From Diphasiastrum complanatum (taxonomy: Eukaryota > Streptophyta > Lycopodiopsida > Lycopodiales > Lycopodiaceae): 64,000 bases of DNA. Below, in pieces: positions 45,311 through 58,087 of this stretch; within the stretch, counting starts at the first letter, position 1, and every line of letters starts with the position of its first letter. The stretch is taken from assembly GCA_029204225.1 (NCBI GenBank), contig CM055104.1, positions 45,019,835 through 45,083,834 of the forward strand. The letters are read 5' to 3'. The position numbers and the translations under genes were made by a program. The notes below the pieces were generated by a model. It was not told the DNA's origin and made no database searches. It worked only from the letters and a program-made list of their open reading frames with translations.

Positions 45311-45620
45311 GAAGTAGCACTATAGTGATGAAGCGAAGGTGTCGGCATGCAGCGAAGGTGTTGTCTTTTTTTGCAAGGAATATAGTGACAGTGATGAAGC
45401 GAAGGTGAAGGATTGACAAAATGGAAATAACAAGTTGGATGGAATGTAAACAATGTCGCAAATTTCATTACAACATATGGGCGAAAAATGCGAAGGTGCA
45501 AGTGTCGCAAATTTCACAAACTTCGGTGGAAATTATTGGACCAAAGATGACGGGTTTTCAAATTGGATAAAATGTGAACAGTGTTGGAAATTTCTCAAAT
45601 TTCCCGAAAACTGGACTTTG
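45310..45620 (+). repeat. Minisatellite-like region with GATGAAGCGAAGGTG words
   Basis: GATGAAGCGAAGGTG or a close variant occurs at about 45,328 and 45,393, with GCAGCGAAGGTG between and GCGAAGGTGCAAG after. Words such as GTCGCAAATTTC recur at about 45,452 and 45,503. Open frames here are repeat artefacts. It separates gypsy-D from gypsy-B and resembles 37.4-37.7 kb. Confidence 0.55.
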
Positions 45621-48600
45621 TCATATTTATCCAAACATAGTCATAGTAGCGCTTCACTCTTGAGCCATTTACTCGAGTATCAAGTAAATGTCCTTCAAGA
45701 TCGACTAACTGAAGTGATCCATTGTTAAAAACTTCTATGACTTTGTAAGGTCCCATCCATCTGGTATGTAATTTTATCATACAGAAGCACGTAGTCCCCT
45801 CATTTAATTTTTATTTTTTTAATAGATTGGTCAAAAAAAAATTTTCTCTTATTCTGAACTCATTCAGACGACGATCCTCCTCCAGTTGCGTCACAGCTAT
45901 TATCCGCTCCCGGAGACTATCGTGTTCATCCATTCGCTCTTTATTACTAATGCAGAATGTCGGAACTTCAAATTCTATTGGTAATATGGGATGCATTCCA
46001 TACACAAGATAGTATGGAGTATGCCTAGTTTGATCTTTTTGACAGTTCTGTATGCCCATAAGACAGATGGTAACTTCTGATCCCAATCAGAAAAATGCGT
46101 TTTCGTTACTTTATTCAAAAGTTTACACAAAATTCCATTTTTCCACTCCGTAAGCCCATTCATTTGTGGATTATATGGAGTGGTTTGGCAATGTGTAATG
46201 GAAAAGTATGATAACATGGGCTCGATGGTCTGATTAAGGGGTTCCCCTATCGCTAACAAGTTCTAAGGGACATCCATATCGTGTGATAATGTTTTGGAAT
46301 AAAAACTTTGCTACAGCCTTAGCATTGTTTTTAACTGTGGCTTTGGCCTCTACCATCTTGGTAGCATAGTCCGTAGCAACAAGAATGTAACGTCGACGAG
46401 TTGTACGTGTGATCGGTTTGATAGGCCCTACAAAATCTATCCCCCACTTCTCAAAAGGTGCTAAGGGAATAATTGGAGTAAGCAGCCAATGCGTCACGAA
46501 GCTGGGTTTCCCCATCCTTTGACATGCATCACATTTTTGAATGAATAATTTAACATCTCTATAGATGGTAGGCCACCAATATTTAGCATTAAAGATCTTT
46601 CTTGCAGTACTTTTAAGAGCATAGTAACCCCCCAAATCTTCCTCATGTAATGCACATATTACAGTGGTTGTCTCGGTTGATTCTAAACATTGGCGAAGAC
46701 TATCGTCGGCTCCTAATTTATACAATATTTTATTTATAATCGTATAAGTTCCTACTTTTGAAAGAAAAACAGTTTTTTGCTGTTTATTAAAATATTCTGG
46801 ATAAACCTGGTCTTGTCAAAAGTTAATAATATCCATATAAATTGATGTTTTTGATTGAATACGCATTATATGTTTGTCCGAAAATTTATCAGAAATGAGA
46901 TCAAACTAATTTTTTGTCTGGAGGCGGGATATATAATCAGCATTTTGATGATCCATGTCTCTTCTTAATTCTATTTCATAATCAAACTCATCTAATAACA
47001 ATACCCATCTAGATACCCTACCCGAAAGATTAGGTTTATTCACTGAATGTTTCAATACGTAGTGATCTACGTGAAAACCGAAAGGGTATTCGAAAAGATA
47101 ATGTCTAAATTTCTTTACAATAAATCATTCCTAGTGCTTCACGCTCTGTAGCAGAATAGTTCTTTTCTGATGCTGCGAGTTGTCTACCCGCATAATAAAT
47201 TGGGTAATCTATATTTTGGTCATCTTTTGGACTAAGCACTACACCTATTGCAAATGATGATGTGTCTACATATACATGGAACTTTTTAGTCCAATTTGGA
47301 GGTCTAACTCCAGTTGTTTCTGCTAATGAATGTTTTAACTTATCAAAAGCTTGTTGATGGTCTTGTGACCAATGGTACTCAACAATTTTTTTTAATAAAC
47401 CTGTTAAAGGAGTTACTACTATGGCATAATCCTTAATTATTCTATGATAATATCCTACGTGTCCTAGAAAACCTCTAAGCTCTCGTAGATTAGTTGGTTC
47501 TAATAACTCTAAAATCATTTTTACTTTTTTGATGTCGGCTTGTATACCGTCCTTCAAAATTTTATGTCCTAACATGATGCCTTCCCTCATCCTGAAATAA
47601 CACTTGGTTGGATGCAATTTTAGAGATATCTCTTGACATCTTTTCAATGTCTTCTCTAATGCATCTAAGTGGTCTTTAGTTGATGAATAGACACAAAAGT
47701 CATGCATGAAAATTTCTAAAAACTTCCTTAACAAATTTTGAAAAATGTTCGTCATCATACGTTGGAATGTGGCAGGTGCATTACAAAGACCAAAGGGCAT
47801 TCACATATACGCGTACGTCCCCCAATCAGTGGTAAAAGTGGTCTTGGATCTATCTTCCTCTTTAATACAAACATTATTATAACCTGAGAATCCGTCTAAA
47901 AAGCTGTAACGTTCATGACCAGCTACCTGGTCAAGAATAGTATCTATATAAGGTAAAGAATGATAATCCTTTGTTGTAGCAGCATTTAGTTTCTAAATTT
48001 TTGGCAAACTCTAATCTTGCTCGTCTTCTTCTTAGGTACTATAACTATTGGTGACACCCACTCACTACTTAGAACATGATATATAATACTCGCTCTAAGA
48101 CATCTATCTATTTGTCTTTAACTAACAAGAAATACTTTGGATTTAATCTATATTGACGCTGCCTAACATGTATTCTTCCCTGAATAAGATCTATTTTATG
48201 TTCTCCCCATTTTACTGGTATTCCTATTAAATTGTCCATCGACCAAGCAAATACATTTTGGTATTTCTGAAGAAGTAATATATACTCTTCACGTTCTTGG
48301 TCTGATTGGTATTTATATAGATTCAAAATTTTACCTTTATTAATTTCTATTTCTACATAATCTGTCTTATCTACCATCCCTTCGGTCAGGCTTGCTCTTG
48401 TTCCACCTAGAACTTCCCTCGACTCAGATGGTGTTGGTATTTTCTCATCCTCGTCAATTCATAGCATTCTATGAAATTGATCCAAGATTCAATAGGTCTG
48501 GCTAACTCCTCACCCCATTTCAAAAGGTGACCCCCTATTGGACTGGCTGTGAGAATGCCTGAAAAATATTTGTTTGGTAGACCAGTTTATAATAGCATCT

Positions 48601-50099
48601 GCTTGATATAGCCACGGTGTTCCAAATAATATTGAATACGGTGGTGTATCTACTGGGTTTATGACAAAGAAATTCATAATGAGCATCTTTGTCTCTATAA
48701 CTACATTAATACCTTTTAGCTCATCTTCTGGTATGCATTTGGATGTGTTTGCTAAATGGATTTCATGGCAAGTAATAGGCTGTATCTGTTTTTCTAGTCC
48801 TAATTTCTTATACGTTGTTTGTTATTAAGTTAATACTGGATCCTGAGTCTATTAGTATTCTATCTATAGTGTGATCTCCTATAATAACATTAATCTTTGG
48901 AACTCCACAATCTCCTCTATCTACATATTCTACTTTATTATTGTATGCATGTATACTTAGTGTGACAAATCTCTACCCTTCCTCAGTCCTTACGGACTGA
49001 AGCCCTTCATCCTCCGAAGTATAGCTCAAGGATGATGTAGGTGTCTCACCTTCATACTTATCCTTTTTCCAGAACACCGTAATTCTTTTATGACTTTCCC
49101 CCTGTCGGTGTTTCCATCTAATCTCTGAAGGTAATCTCCTTCTTCTTCCAGTGGGTTATGACATCGGCCTAATAGAGCCATGGTCGTCCTAATAATACTT
49201 TATACAACGATTCTTTTATAGTCCTTAATATAATAAAATCCATTAGGAACTTATGGTCTTCAATATAAACTATAACTTGAGACAATTCTCCTATCGGCGA
49301 TCTTCTAGTTGCATCAGCTAACCTTAAATGTCTTAATGTGGGTGTTATTCTATGGTGAATGCCTAACTCGTATGTTGTTTCTTCAGTCATTATGTTTACG
49401 CTAGATCTAGAATCTATGGGCACACTATCTAAAATGCATCCATTGATTACTACCTGAATCTCGGGTTGACTTTCATCACTGTAGTTAACTAATACTACAT
49501 TGACTAATGATAACTTTTCTTTTCTTATCTTTTTCCTTTGCAAAAAGTGCTTAATTTCTTTCTTATAATACTGATTATCCTCTAATAACTGTTTAAAAGT
49601 TATATTGGAGACAAGGTCTTCTACTATATCATATGAACAGGTCCTAAGTGGCGATAGATCTCTAGGTATCTCGCTACTTATAACTGGATTTGAAGATATT
49701 ACTTTCATAACTTTTTTGGTTTCTTCATCTAAAAGTTTTTTCTGAACTAATATCAACATCATAATATTTTTCGGTAGGACTATCAAGGTCTAATTTTTTA
49801 CTATTAGAAATTTCTACTGGCTGATCTGCGACTTTTGCTTTTTCTGTTGCATTTTTCACATTTTTTGCAAATTTCATCTTCTTATCTTTAAGAGTTGAAG
49901 AATCTTTACTACTTCTAGTAGTTACTTTATTTATCTCTACATCTAAATCAAGCCATTGATGGTCTTGATCTAATGATTTGGACTCTACTTCTATCCTATG
50001 AACTATCATGTCAGTGTTAGTTTTAGATGGCCGAAGGTCATCTTCTCTAGGCGAGTTTACAAACCTCGGTGAGTGAAAGTTATTTTGGGGAGCAGCCAT
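45595..50099 (-). mobile_element. Gypsy-B gag/protease-RT-RNase H-integrase, inactivated
   Basis: A 4.5-kb Ty3/gypsy pol on the minus strand. Order: pre-protease region (50,099-49,725), protease (about 49.4 kb) where the usual DSG reads DSR, RT front (48,377-48,108), RT core to RNase H (47,800-47,105; MPFGLCNAPATFQRMM, then FMHDF where YMDDF is expected), integrase (46,725-45,811; CDACQRMGKP, WGIDFVGP, VSDRGTP) and integrase tail (45,780-45,595; HTRWMGPYKVIEVFNNG). Both altered active sites plus frameshifts make it non-functional. LTRs were not found. It is cut at 50,100 by copia-3. Confidence 0.88.
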
Positions 50100-50102
50100 T
50101 GT

Positions 50103-52059
50103 TTGTGCAACTTATTTGTGTAATAGATTGCCATGTAATCCCATTGGAGGCATAACATCTTATGAGGCTCTATTTTGTAAGAAGCCAAATCTTAAAGATC
50201 TTAGAATCTTTGGATCTACTTGCTATGTTTTTCAAGCATTAGATACAAAAGATTTTAGTGAGTAGAGATGTTACATTTGATGAAGGTAACTACTACAAGT
50301 TGAATGAAAGTGTTTCTTATCCATCTTATGTCAAGGATCTTGCAAGATTTGAGGAGGAGCCTACATGTGATCAAGATCTTGAGGATCCACCTCAAGACCT
50401 GAGGACTCCAAGGAGGTCTACAAGAAGGAAGGCCGAGCCATCAAGGCTCACCTATGTTGACAAAGGTGAACAAAGAGAAGATCTTCATTCACTTACCTCT
50501 TACACTTTTCTAACATCTATGTTTGATGAGCTGAGTTGCTTTGAAGAAGAGCTGGAGTCACAAGAATGGAGGGATGTCATGGAAAAGGAGTATGATGCTC
50601 TTATGGAGAATCATACATGGAAGCTTGTGGATCTTCCTCATGGAAGAAAACCACTTGAGTGCAAATGGATCTATAGATTGAAGTACAATCAAGATGGGAG
50701 CATCAACAAATACAAGGAAAGGCTAGTGGCCAAGGGGTTCTTGCAAACCAAGGGAGTAGACTTTGATGAAACTTTTTCTCCTGTTGCTATACTAGTTTTC
50801 ATAAGATTGATCATTTCTCTTGCAGCTACTTTCAATTGGCCTCTATTTCAACTTGATGTGACTAATGTATTTCTCAATGGCTATTTGGAAGAGGAGATCT
50901 TCATGAGGAAACCTGAGGGCTTCATCAAAGAAGATCAAGAAGAAAAAGTGTGTTTGTTGCTACGAAGCCTTTATGGGCTTAAGCAAGCACCTAGAGCTTG
51001 GTACTCTAGGTTGAATGCTTTCTTGAACTCTATAAGATTTGTTGTAAGTGCTTATGATCCTTTTTTATACTTAAGATTCAATGATGGTAAAATCATCATT
51101 CTAATTTTGTATGTAGATGACATTATCCTTAGTGGAAATGATCATGTTGGTATACAAGAAGTGAAAGTAGCATTCTCTAAAGAGTTTAAGATGGTGGATC
51201 TTGGTAATCTTCACTTAATATTAGAAATAGAAGTATCAAGAAGCAGATATTTGAGTTTCATTTGTCAATCCAAATATGCTTCTTTTATTTTAGGAAATTT
51301 TGAAATGAAAGATTGTAAAGGAGTAGAAACTCCTATGGAGCAAAATGTGAAAGTTTCTAATAGTGATGATGAAGCATCCTTTGAGGACATCACACTATAT
51401 AGAAGACTTGTAGGCTCCTTAATCTATCTTACTATAACTAGGTCTGATTTGAGTTATAGTGTAGGTAAACTAAGCCAATCAATGAAAAATCCATTGGTGG
51501 AAAAATGCAAAAAGAGTGTTAAGGTATATCTCGGCCACCAAGAACTTTGGTATTTTGTATCAAGGATCTAATATTGCCTTGAGGGCATATTCGGATGCTG
51601 ATCTTGCAGGTGATAAAGTGGATAGGAGGTCAACAAGTGCTTTTGTTACCTTTCTTTGCAATGGCATAGTGTCTTGGCTTTTCAAAAAGCAAGAGACCAT
51701 TTCTCTATTTTCAACCGAGTCAGAATACAAGGCACTAACATCAACAACCAAGGAGATCTTATGGTTGAAGAGGCTTTTGGTGGAGTTGCAAGTCGTGGAG
51801 GCTGAGGAGCAACCAATTATATATTTTGACAACCAATCAAGCCAAGCATTAGCAACCAATTCCACATTCCATGCAAAGAGCAAGCACATAGAGATTGCTC
51901 ACCATTTTGTGAGGGCAAAGGTTCAAGCAAAGGAGATCAAGCTACATCATGTATCTTCTTCAGATTGCCTTGCTGATCTACTCACTAAAGCCTCATTTAT
52001 CAAGATTAGATCAGCAGATAGATGTACCATAGATGTATCATGTAAAAATTGAGGAGGAG
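50103..52059 (+). mobile_element. Copia-3 RT and RNase H (5'-truncated)
   Basis: The plus strand starts inside the integrase tail (CNLFV...NRLPC type, about 50.1 kb). RT is open from 50,258 to about 51,520 (KWIYRLKYNQDGSIN, QLDVTNVFLNGYL, LYVDDIILSGND), and RNase H follows in another frame, 51,516-52,052 (YSDADLAGDKVDRRST, STESEYKAL, KHIEIAHHFVR). One frameshift near 51,520 separates the two. Gag, protease, most of integrase and the 5' LTR are gone. A polypurine run GAGGAGGAG precedes the 3' LTR. Confidence 0.9.
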
Positions 52060-52528
52060 TGTTAGAATTTAGCAATTTTCACATGGTTTTTGCAATGTAT
52101 TTGACATCTATGTGGATCCACACATGTGAGGACTTGTCCACACATGTGAAATGACACTTGTAATGTTTAGATCCTTTTTATTTAGCTTTCATTTGAGTCA
52201 AATATGACATCTCCTAAATTATAGGAGTTAGGTCGTAGATTGTAGGAATCTAGAAGGTCAACACAAACCACCAATGGATGATGTGGCAAATTAGATAGCT
52301 CTTATCCAAAGTGGATATGGATGAGTACAATGAGCTGTCCCACACATGCTGGATGTAGCTTACAGAGAGATTATGGTGATTGTGTACTTGATCCATGATG
52401 GATCCATTGTGAAGCTAATGATGAGTAATCTAGGTTTATGAAGCAATCTTGATGTTTTCACTCTCTTTAGCACTTTCTTTGTGAATGAATGCTTAGTATT
52501 TCACAAGTAAACTAATTCTCTATTATCA
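52060..52528 (+). mobile_element. Copia-3 3' LTR (right copy)
   Basis: 469 bp from TGTTAGAATTTAG to TATTATCA. It carries two CACATGTG-type palindromes (about 52,120-52,150) on either side of GGACTTGTCC. It meets gypsy-C integrase at 52,529, the same junction as at 22,413. Confidence 0.88.
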
Positions 52529-53390
52529 GAGCATGGATGCCGATCCGCTGTGTTTCACATAGTTCTTCTTGATGGAATAACCTGTTTGCTAGAGTTTGTT
52601 GATTGTCTAGCTCTAGATTACAGGCCACTCGAAGAGATGGGATATGGAATTCTACAGATATAACGACTTCTTGGCCATATGCTAGTTGAAAAGGGGTTAA
52701 GCCTGTAGCTCTCTTTGGGGTAGTGCGTTAAGCCCATAGAGCAGCAGGAAGTTTGAATTCTCAATCAGATCGGCCGGATTCGATGGTTTTGGTGAGAATT
52801 TCACATAGGAATTTATTGGTGGATTTTGCCTGGCCATTGCATCATGGATAGTATGGGAAACTTTTTCGATGTACCACAAAAAATTTGGAAAGAAGATATG
52901 TTATGACAGCGTTCAAAAAATGTGTACCCCTATCATTGATAAGCTCTAAAGGACATCCGAAATGAACAATAACCTGTTCATAGAGAAATTTTGCAGTAGA
53001 ACGAGCGCCAGCATTGTGAACAGCTCTTGCTTCAGCCCATTTGGTACAATAGTCTGTAGCTACTATGATGTAACAAGATTGTGTGCCAAGCAGCGGGACT
53101 AATATGTCCAACATAATCAATCCTCCATTTCTGGAAAGCTTGATCAGTGGTTGCAGAGTATAAAGGCATGTAGTTCGTCTTTTGAAATCATTTTGTATGT
53201 TAGCAGACATCACAGGCCTTTGTGTAATTGTGCGTATCCTTAAAGAGTGTTGGCCACCAAAAACTAGCCAAGAGGATTTTTTTAGCAATCATTTCGGAAG
53301 AGAAATGACCTGCTCCAATACCTTCATGAGTGAGGGAAATGACAGAGGGTATTCCACCTTCAATAAGACAACGTCAGATTATTCCATCTG
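52529..53390 (-). mobile_element. Gypsy-C integrase fragment
   Basis: Minus-strand frames match the gypsy-C integrase at 34.5-35.4 kb (CTKWAEARAVHNAGARSTAK, FGCPLELINDRGTHF). It joins copia-2 copy D at about 53,391. Confidence 0.85.
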
Positions 53391-56108
53391 ATAGACATAA
53401 ATTGACTTAACGTGCTAACTGTGTATACTAAATCTGGTCTAGTACACAACATTGCATATATTAAAGATCCTATTAGTGAATGATAAGGGTACTTCGCTAT
53501 GTTGAGTACTTCACTATCAGAATCAGCACAAGTAGATTTAGTCAATACTATACTTGGATCCATTGGAATATCAATGGGCGTGCAATCAAACATATGAAAT
53601 TTTTCTAAAATGCCTTTTAGAGATGCCTATTGGCTAAGATGGATCTTCTTCTAAAGCCTATTTCTAGTAATGTGAATTCCTACCAAAGATTTGACAGCTC
53701 CTAAATCAGTCATGTCAAATTCCTTTGATAGATCACTCTTAGTAGTGTGCAGTAGCGAAGTGTCATTAGACATAATAAATGCATCATCTACGTAAAGAGC
53801 TATGTGAATTGAATTGGTGTCTATATACTTTGAGTAAACATTTCAGTCAGCTGAATTGTTTGCAAATCCCAATTGAAAGAGATAAGAGTTGATTCTATCG
53901 AACCAGGCTCTTGCGACCTGTTTCAGACCGTAGATTGCCTTGTGCAGCTTGCACACTTTGTGCTCTTGTCCTTTGACTTTGAATCCTTCTGGTTGGAAGG
54001 TGTACAACACCTCTTCGACATTGTCATTGAGAAATGTTGTCTTGACATCCATTTGGTGCATTTTGAGGTCTTCTGTGGCTGCTAATGCAATCAGAGTCGT
54101 GATTGACTGCATCTTGACGACAGGACTGAAAATTTCTTGATAATCCGCTCCTTTGACTTGAGTGAATCCTATAGCCACCACCTGTGCTTTCCATTTGGCA
54201 ATGGAACCATCAGAGTTGATCTTCTTCTTGAAGATCCACTTGTTGTCGATAACTCTCTTGTGAGTGGGGAAGTCGACCAGTGTCCAGGTCTGATTCATCA
54301 AAAAATGAGTTGTACTCACTTTCCATGGCTTCTTGCCACTTCACAGGATCCTTGGAGTTAATTGCTTCTGCTAGGCTCTCTGATTCTTCTGATGAAGTCC
54401 AAAATGATTGAGGTGCATACCTCTCAGGAACTGTCTGAATCCGTGAAGATCTGTGGACGTTTGGTTGACTAGGATGTGATTATGCTTCTTCTTGAATTTC
54501 TCTAGATCTGCTCGAGCTAGCTTGGTCTAGTCTGAGGATAGGTATTGTCGGCTGCTTGGCTACTGTAGCTGTAGCTGCAGGTTCTTTAGAAGGAACATCG
54601 ACGTTGGAAAAATCCATGCTACGTAAAATAGGATGAAATGACATAGCATCGTTTATGGATGGTTGTTTGAAATCATAGTATGTATGTTCTTGAAATATTA
54701 CATCCCTAGAGGCAATACTACATTGGTGGATGGATCATAAACTTTATAAGCTTTATGCTCATTAGGATAGCCAATGAAAATACATTTATTTGTCCTATGA
54801 TCTAGCTTCTTCCTAAGCTATTTAGAAATGTGAACAAAACATATACAATTAAAGATTTTTAAATGGCTGACACTAGGCTTGTGCCCATGCCAACCTTCAT
54901 GAGGAGTTTTGTTGTCCTTTTGTAGATGTTTGTATCTCAGCCATGGCCTTGAATGTCTCGAAGCATTCGAAGGCTTCAAATTTGTGCTTAATGAACATGA
55001 TTGTAGACTATCTAGAATAATCATCTATGAAAGTGATAACATAGATTGCATCTCCTGAGGACGGAGTTGGCATTGGACCACAAAGATCGCTATGTAAAAG
55101 ATCCAATACATGCCTTGTTTTGATGGAATGTGATTTTGGAAACTTGCTTCTAGAGTGCTTCCCAGAGATGCATGATTTACAAAAGAAAGATTTCCTATCC
55201 AATGAAGAAGAGAAACTTAGTCCATCAACTAAATTATTACAACGCATATAAGAAAGTGATCTTATAGTCACATGTCCAAATCGACTATGCCACAGGAAAA
55301 CACTATCGTTTACATTTTCATTAGAGATACTAGCTAATGCAACTGAATTAGAGAGTACGTAAAGATTTTTGACTCTAGTGCATGTAGTCAGAGTAGTATC
55401 TTCCTCGAGTACTGTACATTGCTCAGATGAGAAAGTAATAGTGTAGCCCTCGTCAGTTATCTTAGAGACTGATAACAGGTTCTTTGATAACTGAGGAACA
55501 TGAAGGACATTAGGGACACAAATAGATAGATCGTTCTTGAATGTGATCTTCACTGTTCTTTTGCCTTCCACGCGTATGATGCTTGAATCTCCAAGGTAGA
55601 TGAATTGATCTTTGTTGTACGCTGCATACTCGGTAAACCATTTCTTGCGAGAGGTCATGTATTGGGTAGCGCCACTATCCAAGTACCAGCTATCACAGTC
55701 TTCCTTGCTGTTGTTGTAAGCCATTAACAAGTGCGTATCTTGCTCCTTGAATTCCGCCATGTTGGAGGAGTCTGGCTGCTGTTGTTGTTGCTTCTTTGCC
55801 TCATTGTAGATTCGGATACGACACTCTTTGATGTCGTGATTGGCTCTCTTGCATTATCTATAGAAAAGATTCTTGCGCGATCCACCATGCTCACCTTGAG
55901 TGTGAGGCTTTTGCTAATGCTGCTGCACTTGATTCTTGCCCTTGGAATAGTTTTTCTTCTTGGTGTATAGAGCCATGGATTTGTCTTTGATGGACAGGCT
56001 GCTAGTCTTTCTCCGCATTTCTTCTTGAAGAAGATGACTGATTACCTTTTACCATCTTCTGATTTCAGGTCAGCACATTCTACTACATCCCAAAGATCTC
56101 TATCTAAG
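53391..56108 (-). mobile_element. Copia-2 copy D: gag end to RT
   Basis: In coding order: gag (from about 56.1 kb, rich in frameshifts), protease and GAG-pre-integrase in one 250-codon frame (55,760-55,008; WYLDSGATQYMTS, LWHSRFGHV, HSDLCGPMP, FIDDYSR), integrase remnants (55.0-54.4 kb), RT (54,319-53,843; KWIFKKKINSDGS, YGLKQVARAWFDR) and the RT end (53,593-53,400; SLIGSLIYAM). RNase H and both LTRs are missing. It lies in the right arm in the position that copy B holds in the left arm. Confidence 0.88.
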
Positions 56109-56109
56109 C

Positions 56110-57195
56110 CTCATCTCCTGCTAGATTTTCTAAGATGGATTCTCCAAAAGGTAATGGAAAATGATCACGTTCGGTGATGGCATTAAGTTTCTTAAAGTTG
56201 ACACAAATTCAATAAGGATGACTAGCAAATGGCCTCGCACCCGGTTTAAGCAGAATACGATGCATAGCTGCCTGGGGTGAGACGCCTTTCATGTCTTTAT
56301 AGGTCCATGCAAAGACATGTCTATATTTTCACAGGAGCTTTTCAAGACGTCTGCGTCGTTCATGATTGAGATGAGCTCTGATGTGGACTATATATTTGTT
56401 GGTTTCATTTGGCTCACGCAGGGAAAGGGTGATAGTTTGTGCAGGGCTTTCGTAGGGCAAATTACCATTTCATGGGCTGGAGATTCGAGGGGGGCCTTGC
56501 CTTTCACCTACCAGGATGGTGATTGGGGATGTTCGGAGGTTGGTGTAGGAAAAGAGGCAATCTCAAGAACTTCCCTGATGGTTGTGAGGTCACTAGGCGG
56601 CTGAATTTGAAGCATTTTTTTTATCTTTTCCTTCATAGCATGGCCACGTGGTTGTGGCTTCAGAGGTCGTGAGGTGTGTGGATGAGGAACGGGTGGTACA
56701 TCATGGAGGATCTCATGTGACTCGGCCTTTGCTCCAGTCATGAACGACTCGTGCATTGGTGAGCCACGGGCGACTAAGTAGTAATTCATAGGAATAGGCA
56801 TTACTGGGAATATCAAGGACTACTAGATCGAGTGGAAAACGTTAGGCCTCCGAGTTTGATCAACACTTGTGGGAGGAAACCAGTAGGTCTGACCACACTT
56901 TGGTCGTACGAACCAAAATGGGATAATACATTATGTGGCTTAATCGACAGGACGTGGAACTTCCACATGTGTACATGCCCAACCCTTTGACAAAAGGTGC
57001 TATAAGGTAATTGCATTAGACACCCATAGGTGAAATTTTTGTGATCATCAATTGTTGTATGGATTGGCAATTATCATCATGTATTGTAGCTAGGAAATTT
57101 TGTGCTATAAAATTGCTCCCATTTTCACTATAGAAATTATTTAATATTTAGGTCCATTGTTTCTTGTGAAATCCAAAAGCAGATGACGCCAAGCC
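56110..57195 (-). mobile_element. Gypsy-C fragment, right arm
   Basis: Inverted counterpart of 23,551 to about 25,085, with the same order of decayed coding pieces (for example HDVPPVPHPHTSRPLKPQPR on the minus strand at about 56.6-56.7 kb). It lacks a short internal segment near 56,470 relative to the left. It ends at 57,195, next to the dioxygenase promoter. Confidence 0.8.
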
Positions 57196-58087
57196 CGCTA
57201 GGGTGTGATGATAGAGAACACAAAGGAAATGTGTTCCGCTCGCGCATTCCCTAGCGTGAAGCTGGTTTGCATTGGAGCATTATGCGTCTCAAATCGTGCC
57301 AGCAGTCACACCATTTGAATTGCCAACCCAACATATTTTGCTCGGAAATTCCGCCGATGACTTTTGTTTTCTTATTTGATCATATTGGGAGAGTTTAAAA
57401 ATTGAAGAATGTTCCATTGATTTAATCATATTGGGAGAGTTAAAAAATGGAAAAATGTTCCATTGCAAATTCTGAAGGTCTTTATGATGGAAAAAAATAA
57501 TGGAATTGTTCGAATACGCGCGAGAACATCACCACATTAGGCGAGAGAACATTACACAAATTATTGACTCTTACACCAACTGGTACTTTTTGTTTCAACA
57601 TAACTATCACACTTTGTTCCTTTTGCTCAGGTCTTTTTGCCTTGTGCCCTCGTCAAAGTGTATGCTTAAAGAAACGGGTCAGACACTCCTTCCCCAAAAA
57701 GAAAAGGAGGTTCTGATCTGTCCAAAAAAAGAGAATATGAATTATCTGGTCATAATAACTGCGCTTTCCTCGCAGCCTCCTGCTAGAGTCTTTGTGACTC
57801 TTTTTTCTGCAAGACTTTGGAGTTTCATCGTTATTACATATAGCAGGACTGTGTCCTTGCTTCAACATGCCCACCAACCGATAATTCCACTAACTCCTTG
57901 TCACCCATCACTCCAGATGAGATATATGCACTAGTAATAGTAGTTTCTCAGGGAAGACACACAGGCCAGCTTCCGCACTCACACACAGCACTATAGTGCC
58001 TGTTTGATCTTAATTCGGCATTAGTGTCACTTGAGATAGAGTAAGTCGACGTTGTGTGAAGAAGATCATTTTTCAGACTAAGTACTC
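57196..58087 (+). promoter_or_regulatory. Putative promoter and 5' leader of the intact dioxygenase gene
   Basis: About 0.9 kb between the gypsy fragment and the start codon, absent from the left copy. It contains a TATA-like GATATATGC near 57,919 and a 46-bp-period direct repeat (CATATTGGGAGAGTT at 57,381 and 57,427). A 145-codon plus-strand frame at 57.5-57.9 kb has no domain and is taken as chance. TSS not determined. Confidence 0.5.

Noticed and set aside
45298-45517. Overlapping 65-70 codon frames with repeated HLRFIT/FASSL phrases
   Set aside because: They arise from the GATGAAGCGAAGGTG-type repeat placed beside a real RNase H end.
57500-57934. 145-codon frame just upstream of the intact dioxygenase
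   Set aside because: No domain, odd composition, and it lies where the promoter and leader must be. It is absent from the left copy.
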